A DNA stretch of 5,009 bases, from contig RGBY01000186.1 in the NCBI GenBank assembly GCA_009919445.1, positions 1 to 5,009 of the forward strand, in the 5' to 3' direction. The position numbers were made by a program, and so were the translations under genes. This document shows, piece after piece, positions 1-4,886 of the stretch (its first letter is position 1; each line of letters opens with the position of its first letter). The stretch comes from Planctomycetia bacterium (GTDB lineage: Bacteria > Planctomycetota > Planctomycetia > Pirellulales > UBA1268). The notes under the pieces are model-generated. The model made no database searches, was not told the origin of the DNA, and saw only the letters and a list, made by a program, of their open reading frames with translations.

Positions 1-18
1 ACAGCCCCATCCCTGCAT
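1..18 (-). CDS. possible start of next leftward gene (partial, runs off window)
   Basis: On the minus strand, after the TAG stop of the 29-529 gene, an ATG lies at 18-16. It is preceded by AGAGG at 30-26, with seven bases between, and the TAG stop itself overlaps this ribosome binding site. Only six codons are visible (MQGWGC), so no product can be named. The spacing is what translational coupling of two genes in a leftward operon looks like. A second ATG at 10-8 is less likely because it has no properly spaced ribosome binding site. This rests on the start context alone. Confidence 0.3.
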
Positions 19-28
19 AAGGCGGCCT

Positions 29-529
29 CTAGAGGGAAAGCCCCGCGTATGCCAGCGCCGATGCGAAGGCCATCAACAGGCCGGTCGCCCACGGCCGCTC
101 GGGCAGCCAGCGGCAACCGGCCACGATGACCAACAGAATGCCCCCGGCAACCACGGCCTCAGTAAACAGAACCTGCCAGGTCGCCTGCTGGGCGAGACGA
201 ATGGCCAAAAACACAACCACGCCCACAGCCGCCGCTATCGTTGCCGCAGCCAGTGACCGCCGCCGCACCCGACAGGCCATCACGGCTGCCAGGGCAATAG
301 CAAACGGAAAGAACAGTTCACGGTTCTGACTCACTGCAGCTGCCACCAACCACCCCGATGCGGCCGCCAGCCAGGCCAACCCCGTCAGCTGACTGCCAGC
401 GGCCACCTCGGCCAGTACCGCCAGCACCATCATACCGGTCCACGCCGGCCCTCCGACCAACGCCGCGACGGCAATGAGGGCAGCCTCAATAACGAGAAAG
501 AGCAGGCTGGGGAAAATCTTGGCTGGCAT
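29..529 (-). CDS. small multi-pass membrane protein, function unknown (MreD-like appearance)
   Basis: This is a complete 166-residue reading frame, very rich in Ala, Val and Leu, that will sit in the inner membrane. Hydrophobic stretches are seen at about residues 7-27, 30-46, 48-67, 72-87, 93-112, 121-139 and 147-165, so five to seven membrane segments are plausible. Short charged breaks lie at 69-71 (NRE), 87-91 (RVRRR) and 140-146. The size, the layout and the segment around 41-60 (EVAAGSQLTGLAW, resembling the acidic residue plus G-x-LGLxA stretch of MreD) recall the rod-shape protein MreD. The low-complexity composition makes this a weak analogy, and no mreC is adjacent. The start at 529 is the first Met of the hydrophobic N-terminus; its ribosome binding site is poor (CGAG). 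It is divergent from the helicase and probably the first gene of a leftward operon. I am fairly sure it is a real membrane protein and unsure of its function. Confidence 0.7.
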   Translation of the reverse strand: MPAKIFPSLLFLVIEAALIAVAALVGGPAWTGMMVLAVLAEVAAGSQLTGLAWLAAASGWLVAAAVSQNRELFFPFAIALAAVMACRVRRRSLAAATIAAAVGVVVFLAIRLAQQATWQVLFTEAVVAGGILLVIVAGCRWLPERPWATGLLMAFASALAYAGLSL

Positions 530-563
530 GGCAGACTCGTTATCTGGCGGGTGAGATGCGGGC

Positions 564-587
564 GAGGCGTTGTCTTTTCAACACCTC
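564..587. repeat. inverted repeat in divergent intergenic region (9-base arms, one mismatch)
   Basis: GAGGCGTTG at 564-572 pairs with CAACACCTC at 579-587 across a six-base loop (TCTTTT). Eight of nine pairs match; the exception is C568 against A583. It lies 35 bases upstream of the leftward gene's start codon, inside its likely 5' leader or promoter. It could be an operator or an RNA hairpin in the leader of the leftward gene. The sequence does not decide which. Confidence 0.4.
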
Positions 588-670
588 TTGAGTAGAGTCG
601 AGGGGAACGGTTCGAGAAGTCGCTCTTCGACGCAGGCCGGGCCTTTCGCCCACATTTATTACCTGCCTCG

Positions 671-690
671 ACTCGCCCTCTCCGGCGAGT
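671..690. repeat. perfect 7-base inverted repeat upstream of helicase
   Basis: ACTCGCC at 671-677 pairs perfectly with GGCGAGT at 684-690 around a six-base loop (CTCTCC), and one further G.T pair extends it. It is 76 bases upstream of the helicase start. It has no following T-run, so it is not a standard terminator. A structured 5' leader or a protein binding site for the helicase gene is possible. DEAD-box RNA helicase genes often have structured leaders, but that link is inference here. Confidence 0.35.
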
Positions 691-765
691 TGCTGTTCCT
701 CACCCTTTCGCTGTGGCTCCGGAAGCATCAGTTGAGCCACCCTGCCGACAGAAATAAACCCCGTC

Positions 766-2310
766 ATGAAGAAGCGCGTCATCAAAAAACAACCGAGAAA
801 GAAACCAGCTGCCAAAGATCGTGCCGCGCCAGATGCAGCCGAGGAAGCCACCCCGGCCAATCATCTGCCGTTCGAAACGCTGGGACTTTCGCCTGAAGTT
901 CTGAAGGCGGTGAAGCAACTCGGGTTTGAAGAGGCCTCGCCGATTCAATCGGCAGCAATCCCGCTGCTGCTGGAAGGCCACGACCTCGTCGGGCAGTCAC
1001 AGACGGGCTCTGGCAAGACGGCTGCCTTTTGCATCCCAGCTATTGAGCGAGTCGACTCAACCCTGCGCAAAACTCAGATTCTCATCCTCACCCCAACCCG
1101 TGAACTGGCCACTCAGGTCGCTGACGAGGTCCACAAACTTGCGGCTTTCAAAAAGGGGCTTGATTCACTTCCGATTTACGGCGGCGCGCCTTACGAACGA
1201 CAACTCGCCGGTCTGAAACGGGGAACCCAAATTGTCGTTGGCACCCCAGGTCGGCTGAATGACCTGCTTGCCCGCAACGCACTCGATCTGTCCTCTATTC
1301 GTGTTCTTATTCTTGACGAAGCCGACCGCATGCTCGACATGGGCTTCCGCGATGACATCGAGACCCTGCTGGCTGCAGCCCCCGATGACCGGCAGACGGT
1401 CTTCTTCTCGGCAACGATCAGCCCGCCAATCAAAAAACTGGTACAGGCTTATTCCCATTCACCAAAAACGGTCACCATTGAAACCAAAAAGCTCGAAGGG
1501 GCGCCCTTGGTCGACCAGGTCTACTACGAGGTGCGACACCATGCCAAGTTCGAGGCGTTGGCGAGACTAATCGACTACTACGACGTCAAAAGTGGCATCG
1601 TATTCTGCAATACACAGCAGATGGTGGAGCAGCTCGCTGACAATCTTTCGGCCCGTGGCTGCTCGGCAGAACGGCTCCATGGTGGCATGGCCCAGGCCCA
1701 ACGCACCCGGGTCATGAACGGATTCAAGAAAGCAGCTTTCCAGTTTTTGATCGCTACGGATGTTGCAGCTCGGGGCATCGACGTCGATGACCTGGAACTG
1801 GTGGTCAACTACGACCTGCCCTACGACCCCGAAGACTACGTCCACCGGATCGGCCGCACCGGTCGTGCTGGCCGCAGGGGCCGGGCCATCACCCTGGTGT
1901 CCGGAGGTGGCTTCCACAAGATGCAGTCGATCGAGCGGTTTACCCGTTCGCAGATCCGCCGTGAAAAAATGCCCACACCCGAGGCGGTGGAAAATCGCCG
2001 GACCGACACCCTGTTTGGAAAGCTGCTTGCCGTACTTGAAGCTGAAGAGCAGCCCAACGAATCACCGCTGATCGAACGACTCATTGAGGCCGGCCACACC
2101 CCGACCGAGGTCGCTGGGGCCATCCTGCGGCACTTTATGCCGGCTCCGCCGCCACCGTCATCGGTTGACGACATCGACAAGCCCTTCCCAAAAAAGCGGT
2201 ATGGCAAGCGGCCTGGGCCGCAAAGGTTTGAAGGCAAGCGGGGCCGAGGCAAACCGGGCGGACCGGCCAAGGGCAGCTTTCGCGGCAAGAAAAAGCGGCC
2301 TCGGAGCTGA
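766..2310 (+). CDS. DEAD-box ATP-dependent RNA helicase
   Basis: This is a 514-residue cytoplasmic RNA helicase that uses ATP to unwind short RNA duplexes or remodel RNA-protein complexes. The family acts in ribosome assembly, cold adaptation and RNA decay. All core motifs are present in order: upstream Phe36 and Q-motif (GFEEASPIQ, to Gln61), motif I SQTGSGKT 78-85 (Ser in place of the usual Ala), Ia PTRELA 110-115, Ib TPGR 160-163, II DEAD 184-187, III SAT 215-217, IV VFCNT 279-283, HGGMAQ..R 305-313, V ATDVAARGID 330-339 and VI HRIGRTGRAGR 360-370. It is preceded by a basic N-terminus (KKRVIKKQPRKK). After about residue 400 come a helical region (410-458), a proline stretch (459-464) and a Lys/Arg/Gly-rich tail (476-514), probably for non-specific RNA binding. 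The start at 766 has no clear ribosome binding site, but the core begins at about residue 34, so it is at or near the true start. It belongs to the RhlE/DeaD/CsdA group; the exact subfamily cannot be fixed from motifs. Confidence 0.97.
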   Translation: MKKRVIKKQPRKKPAAKDRAAPDAAEEATPANHLPFETLGLSPEVLKAVKQLGFEEASPIQSAAIPLLLEGHDLVGQSQTGSGKTAAFCIPAIERVDSTLRKTQILILTPTRELATQVADEVHKLAAFKKGLDSLPIYGGAPYERQLAGLKRGTQIVVGTPGRLNDLLARNALDLSSIRVLILDEADRMLDMGFRDDIETLLAAAPDDRQTVFFSATISPPIKKLVQAYSHSPKTVTIETKKLEGAPLVDQVYYEVRHHAKFEALARLIDYYDVKSGIVFCNTQQMVEQLADNLSARGCSAERLHGGMAQAQRTRVMNGFKKAAFQFLIATDVAARGIDVDDLELVVNYDLPYDPEDYVHRIGRTGRAGRRGRAITLVSGGGFHKMQSIERFTRSQIRREKMPTPEAVENRRTDTLFGKLLAVLEAEEQPNESPLIERLIEAGHTPTEVAGAILRHFMPAPPPPSSVDDIDKPFPKKRYGKRPGPQRFEGKRGRGKPGGPAKGSFRGKKKRPRS

Positions 2311-2318
2311 GCGAAATT

Positions 2319-2383
2319 GGCGTAAACGCCTCAGAAATTGCTCTCTCGCCAGCCTCCCTAGTCTGCTACAAACCCGTCAGACT
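2319..2383 (+). other. short hairpins after the helicase, no clear terminator
   Basis: GGCG-TAAA-CGCC (2319-2330) and AGTCTG...CAGACT (2360-2365 with 2378-2383) can each form a small stem in the 83-base gap between the helicase and the next gene. Neither is followed by a T-run. I see no standard intrinsic terminator, so read-through into the next gene is possible. Confidence 0.2.
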
Positions 2384-2393
2384 GCAGTCCCTC

Positions 2394-3122
2394 ATGGTCG
2401 GCAGCACTCCGCCGCACATTTACCTACACGGGACATTCATGCTGCTTACAACTCTCTCCGTCATTGGCTGGTTTGCTGTGATGGTTGTTTTTATGTCGTT
2501 GGTTGAACATCAGGTGCACTGCAATCTGATGCACAAAGTGCCACGGCTGCGTTTGCTGAAAAACTCTGCTGCACGGAAGCGAATTTTCACTAGCCACGCC
2601 GTTGAGCATCACAGCCAATACCGAAAGGACTTTCACGACGAGCCGCTGCCCCCAGGTGAAGACCGCGGCATTCGCCTGAACCTCCTGGAGGGCCTGTTTG
2701 AGTCGCTGCCGCTGAGCCTGTTACTCGGGCTGATTGGCTATGCGAGTGGCTATCAGACGTTTTTCATTGGAGCGGTCGTCTGGCCGGGCGTTGTTGCACT
2801 TCATCACACGATCTGGAATCAGATCCATCTGGAAATGCATCAGCCAAAGCAACGGTTCTTTGCCAACTGGGAGGCATACAAGTTTGTGGCCCGGCATCAC
2901 TTCCTGCACCACAAATACCCCGACAAGAACTTCAACGTCGCCTTCCCGATTGGCGACTTTCTCTGTGGCACAATCGCCCACCCGTCGGAAGCTGACTGGG
3001 ACGCCATGCGGGCAGAAGGAATCGCTCCAAAGGGCAAGATGGTGCTATCTTTTGACAGCAAGCACGAAGGCAAACAGACCGACGGGCAGGAAAACAGGGG
3101 CGAGAGCAAACGCGCAGCCTGA
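2394..3122 (+). CDS. histidine-rich membrane protein, fatty acid hydroxylase / sterol desaturase-like
   Basis: This is a 242-residue integral membrane protein. Its histidines fall in clusters typical of the non-haem di-iron fatty acid hydroxylase/sterol desaturase superfamily: EH39-x2-H42-x4-H47 after the first membrane helix (about 18-37), H68-x3-HH73 (HAVEHH), H145-x3-H149, and HH169-x2-HH173 (HHFLHH). A hydrophobic region at about 103-140 supplies further membrane helices. Such enzymes use O2 and an electron donor to hydroxylate or desaturate lipid or sterol-like substrates, with the di-iron site facing the cytoplasm. The substrate cannot be told. The tail (222-242) is polar and charged, probably disordered. 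The start is uncertain: ATG 2394 has no ribosome binding site, while ATG 2439 (residue 16, MLLTTLSVIGW) has a weak GGGA and places the membrane helix at the N-terminus, so 2439 is at least as likely. The same frame continues open after the TGA stop (separate entry). Confidence 0.8.
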   Translation: MVGSTPPHIYLHGTFMLLTTLSVIGWFAVMVVFMSLVEHQVHCNLMHKVPRLRLLKNSAARKRIFTSHAVEHHSQYRKDFHDEPLPPGEDRGIRLNLLEGLFESLPLSLLLGLIGYASGYQTFFIGAVVWPGVVALHHTIWNQIHLEMHQPKQRFFANWEAYKFVARHHFLHHKYPDKNFNVAFPIGDFLCGTIAHPSEADWDAMRAEGIAPKGKMVLSFDSKHEGKQTDGQENRGESKRAA

Positions 3123-3329
3123 GTAGCAACAAACGGACGGGGTGGGATTCGACAAATTTCGCATAGCCCGGGTGAAACTGCAATTGCGGATGGTGACGAC
3201 GCGCTTTCCGACGCACACAGCGACCAACCCCATCAGAAAGAACTCGGTGCCTCAGAACTGGCACGCCGAATCGCGGCCCTGCCACCTGAGGCCGTTGAGG
3301 CACTCCGGCTGCTATTCCGCAACAGATAA
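3123..3329 (+). pseudogene. open in-frame extension after the TGA stop, possible broken C-terminus or remnant
   Basis: In the frame of the hydroxylase-like gene, 68 codons follow the TGA at 3120-3122 without a stop, up to TAA at 3327-3329. The translation is acidic and polar at first (ETAIADGDDALSDAHSDQ) and ends in a plausible amphipathic helix (ELARRIAALPPEAVEALRLL, then FRNR). It contains no ATG, GTG or TTG in frame, so it has no ordinary start. It could be a former C-terminal extension cut off by a TGA mutation, a stop-codon read-through product, a remnant of another gene, or a chance open stretch. An open run of this length is not rare by chance at this base composition. The protein-like Ala/Leu/Glu/Arg composition of the last 30 codons is the better argument. 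Confidence 0.3.
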
Positions 3330-3585
3330 AGCGGGGTAAGGGCCATGAATGGTTCTGCTCCAAACAGACCGCCGTCCCACTGCCCGCTGGCTCGCCTACG
3401 TCCTCTGCTGCTCTGGCCGGTCGCTCTCTAGGGGCATCACCTACGATGATTTGCCCCAGGGCACTTATCGGGCTACCCCCCAGGCCCTTTCGCCAAGCAT
3501 CGGGCCACATAGAAGTGGAACGCGCGGGTTCAGCGATGATCGCAGTCGGTAGCCCAGATCAGCCGAGTTGTTTAGACGGTGGGTA

Positions 3586-3600
3586 TGCTGAACCGGTCCT
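3586..3600 (+). repeat. 15-base direct repeat, left copy
   Basis: TGCTGAACCGGTCCT occurs here and again at 4872-4886. It contains the palindrome ACCGGT. The bases just before the two copies are also loosely alike (GGTGGGTA against GGCGGCGTAAC), but similarity stops after the repeat. It lies 214 bases upstream of the small membrane gene. Confidence 0.6.
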
Positions 3601-3800
3601 TAGTCGGAAACCCTACAAGTGAAACTGTGACATCACTGGCTTGGATCATCTGTTGCTTGCCTCAGATCAGCCACCGCAGCGCCGTCTCATCTAAATTCCA
3701 CCCTTTTCAGCGGCATATTCATTGAGCGCAAAAATGCCATTCGTGGCATCTTCTGCGCGTCTGGGCTCTCTTCCTCTAGTGCCCCAACATCCTCCCACAC

Positions 3801-3814
3801 AAAAGGTTCCGTTT
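3801..3814 (+). promoter_or_regulatory. ribosome binding site deciding the start at 3815
   Basis: AAAAGG at 3801-3806 stands eight bases before ATG 3815. This favours 3815 over the in-frame upstream TTG 3722 and ATG 3734, which have no such site and would add a polar, proline-rich stretch unlike the rest of the peptide. Confidence 0.6.
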
Positions 3815-4003
3815 ATGTTTGCAACCGCACTTCAATCCATCTTGGCATCAGTTGGCCCCTCACTGGCTGCGCTGGTGCTCTGGGCCGGCAAATCACTGTT
3901 CTTAGGTGGCTGGTTTCTGGCCCGTTGGATTACGTGGCTTTCTTGGCCCCTGTGGACATCGATTGTTGCCCTTGGTGCTGCCGCCGGAATTCTTCGCGGC
4001 TAA
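3815..4003 (+). CDS. tryptophan-rich 62-residue membrane peptide, unknown
   Basis: This is a small hydrophobic protein that I do not recognise. It starts MFATALQSILASVGPSLAAL and is hydrophobic nearly throughout. A first segment at about 3-25 and a second at about 28-60 are broken by Lys26 and Arg37; it ends ILRG. It has no acidic residue and only three basic ones (Lys26, Arg37, Arg61). Six of 62 residues are Trp (23, 33, 38, 41, 44, 47), and the last four are spaced exactly every third residue (W-x2-W-x2-W-x2-W), with Pro45 inside the ladder. One or two membrane passes are likely. The start at 3815 is chosen for its AAAAGG site; an in-frame start at 3722 would give 93 residues. It lies 126 bases upstream of the DUF932 gene in the same direction, and both are bracketed by a 15-base direct repeat. 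A holin-like, toxin-like or membrane-anchor role is conceivable, but nothing in the sequence proves any of these. Confidence 0.65.
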   Translation: MFATALQSILASVGPSLAALVLWAGKSLFLGGWFLARWITWLSWPLWTSIVALGAAAGILRG

Positions 4004-4020
4004 GACACCTCCATTTCTAC

Positions 4021-4050
4021 TCACCGGCTTTTCTGGCTGGTGATTCTTTC
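4021..4050 (+). terminator. hairpin with T-rich tail between membrane peptide and DUF932 gene
   Basis: TCACCGGC (4021-4028) pairs with GCTGGTGA (4036-4043) as an eight-pair stem with one G.T pair and a seven-base loop, followed by TTCTTTC. It begins 17 bases after the small gene's stop. It resembles a weak intrinsic terminator or attenuator, but the tail is interrupted by C residues. It may make the DUF932 gene less expressed than the small gene, or it may stabilise the 3' end of the upstream message. Confidence 0.4.
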
Positions 4051-4091
4051 CCGTCTCCATCTGTTTTGGTGACGGTGCCTTCCCACTCACG

Positions 4092-4112
4092 ATCGCCACC
4101 CTTTCAGGCGAT
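4092..4112 (+). repeat. perfect 6-base hairpin just before the DUF932 ribosome binding site
   Basis: ATCGCC (4092-4097) pairs with GGCGAT (4107-4112) around a nine-base loop (ACCCTTTCA). It ends six bases before the AGGAG site. It could influence access to the ribosome binding site, though it does not cover it. Confidence 0.3.
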
Positions 4113-4118
4113 TTCCCT

Positions 4119-4129
4119 AGGAGCACTCC
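4119..4129 (+). promoter_or_regulatory. strong ribosome binding site of the DUF932 gene
   Basis: AGGAG at 4119-4123 stands six bases before ATG 4130. It is the best Shine-Dalgarno match in the window and fixes this start. Confidence 0.75.
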
Positions 4130-4870
4130 ATGGCAAACCTCTTGATGCACTGTGGTGGTCGACACGTCACCCGGCCCGAAGTCATCGACTGCCCAACACC
4201 AGAAAGAACGGAGAGTTGGGTGCCCGTCCCTCACTACCACCTGCTTGATATCATCGAACGGACTATCGGCGGGCAAGGGTTTCGGATCACTAATCAGGCT
4301 CACGGTCTCTGGGGTGATGACGGAGCCCGATATTTTGGCCTGATGGAACTGGCCAACGGGCATCAGGCAAAGGACTACAACCTTGTCCTCGGTGTTCGCA
4401 ATAGCCACGACAAGACATTTCCGGCATCGTTGGCACTCGGCAGTCAGGTGCTCGTGTGCGACAACCTCTCATTCTACGGAGAGGTGGTTATCGCCCGTCG
4501 ACACACACGATTTATTGAGCGTGATCTGCCGGGCATCGTGACTCAAGCAATGGGGCGGATTTCTGCGATGCGTCTGGAGCAGGACCAACGCATTGCCGCC
4601 TACAAAGCACGCCAACTGAGTGACCGAACTGCCCATGATATTGTGATCAGAGCAGTTGACGCAGGTGTTGTACCGGTGACTCAGGTTCCTCTTGTCCTGC
4701 ACGAATGGCGGGAACCTCGATACCAAGCGTTCACTGAAAATGGTCGCTCCGTCTGGCGGCTCTTCAACGCGTTTACCGAGAGTTTCAAGAGTCGATCACT
4801 GGAAATGCTGCCGCGCCGATCACAGGCACTTCACGGGCTGCTGGATATGGTCTGTCAGGTGGCGGCGTAA
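4130..4870 (+). CDS. DUF932 family protein (plasmid/phage-like; YafZ/YfjQ/YubP relatives)
   Basis: This is a complete 246-residue protein of the DUF932 family, whose biochemical role is unknown. Family hallmarks in order are: an N-terminal HCGG (7-10) and PTPERTESWVPVPH (22-35); a G-Q-G-F...DG-ARYFG region (48-70); the signature LGVRNSHDKTFPASLALG (87-104) followed by VCDNLSFYGE (109-118); ARRHTRFIERDLP (122-134); and near the end EWREPRYQAF (192-201) with VWRLFNAFTESFKSRSLEML (208-227). No signal peptide or membrane segment is seen, so it should be cytoplasmic. The length is usual for the shorter members of the family, and no key block is missing. Relatives are known from plasmids (YubP), cryptic prophages (YafZ, YfjQ) and other integrated elements. 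A role in element maintenance or replication has been guessed but not shown. The start is fixed by AGGAG. It follows the Trp-rich membrane peptide, and its stop lies one base before the second copy of the direct repeat. The family assignment is firm; the function is open. Confidence 0.93.
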   Translation: MANLLMHCGGRHVTRPEVIDCPTPERTESWVPVPHYHLLDIIERTIGGQGFRITNQAHGLWGDDGARYFGLMELANGHQAKDYNLVLGVRNSHDKTFPASLALGSQVLVCDNLSFYGEVVIARRHTRFIERDLPGIVTQAMGRISAMRLEQDQRIAAYKARQLSDRTAHDIVIRAVDAGVVPVTQVPLVLHEWREPRYQAFTENGRSVWRLFNAFTESFKSRSLEMLPRRSQALHGLLDMVCQVAA

Positions 4871-4871
4871 C

Positions 4872-4886
4872 TGCTGAACCGGTCCT
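4872..4886 (+). repeat. 15-base direct repeat, right copy
   Basis: TGCTGAACCGGTCCT, identical to 3586-3600, begins one base after the TAA of the DUF932 gene. The distance between the copies is 1286 bases from start to start. The pair brackets the small membrane gene and the DUF932 gene. It may be a duplicated target or attachment sequence, or a regulatory site shared by both places. Confidence 0.6.

Larger units (their letters stand above)
530..765. other. divergent intergenic region, 236 bases
   Basis: This separates the leftward membrane gene from the rightward helicase and must hold both promoters if the genes are transcribed independently. It contains the two inverted repeats listed separately, and a short palindrome AGGCC-G-GGCCT at 634-644. 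A weak promoter-like pair TTGAGC (732-737) and ATAAAC (754-759), 16 bases apart, sits just before the helicase ATG. If real, it would give an almost leaderless message. I see no convincing small gene in either strand. Confidence 0.4.
3330..3814. other. 485-base stretch without a supported gene
   Basis: No convincing coding region is seen on either strand. A 67-codon frame at 3349-3552 has a well-placed AAGGG (3338-3342, six bases before ATG 3349), but its product (MVLLQTDRRPTARWL..., ending GFSDDRSR) has no recognisable fold or composition, and I do not call it. The region contains CAGATCAGCC twice (3555-3564 and 3663-3672) and a small stem AGTGA/TCACT (3618-3622 with 3633-3637). It also contains the first copy of the 15-base direct repeat at 3586-3600. 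The promoter of the small membrane gene should lie here. I found no clear -35/-10 pair. Confidence 0.4.

Noticed and set aside
29..529. Firm naming of the membrane protein as MreD
   Set aside because: The similarity is limited to size, hydrophobicity and one short stretch. The gene is not next to mreC, and low-complexity membrane sequence gives false resemblance.
766..3329. Recoding of TGA (for example TGA as Gly) to explain the open frame after 3122
   Set aside because: No conserved region of the helicase, hydroxylase-like or DUF932 proteins (about 1000 codons) contains an internal TGA. Past the helicase TGA, only four further codons precede a TAA. Lineages using TGA as Gly also tend to have lower G+C.
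3142..3339. 65-codon frame starting at GTG 3142
   Set aside because: It is Arg/Pro/His/Thr-rich and overlaps the better-looking frame 3123-3329; it is probably a shadow of that.
2932..3510. Leftward 192-codon open frame (MWPDAWRKGLGG...)
   Set aside because: It overlaps the C-terminal part of the hydroxylase-like gene on the opposite strand. It is Arg/Cys/Pro-rich with no domain and looks like the antisense shadow of GC-rich coding DNA.
3349..3552. 67-codon frame with a well-spaced AAGGG
   Set aside because: The product has no recognisable pattern, with an Arg/Ser/Pro-rich composition typical of non-coding frames. One good ribosome-binding-like site is not enough.
701..4105. CACCCTTTC-like string upstream of three genes (701-709, 3699-3708 with an extra T, 4097-4105)
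   Set aside because: A 9-mer shared by a few sites is expected many times by chance in 5 kb, and its distance to the starts varies (about 57, 106 and 25 bases).
3586..4886. Integron cassette with attC sites
   Set aside because: The repeat and its flanks lack GTTRRRY/RYYYAAC core sites and the long imperfect palindrome of an attC, and there is no integrase in the window.
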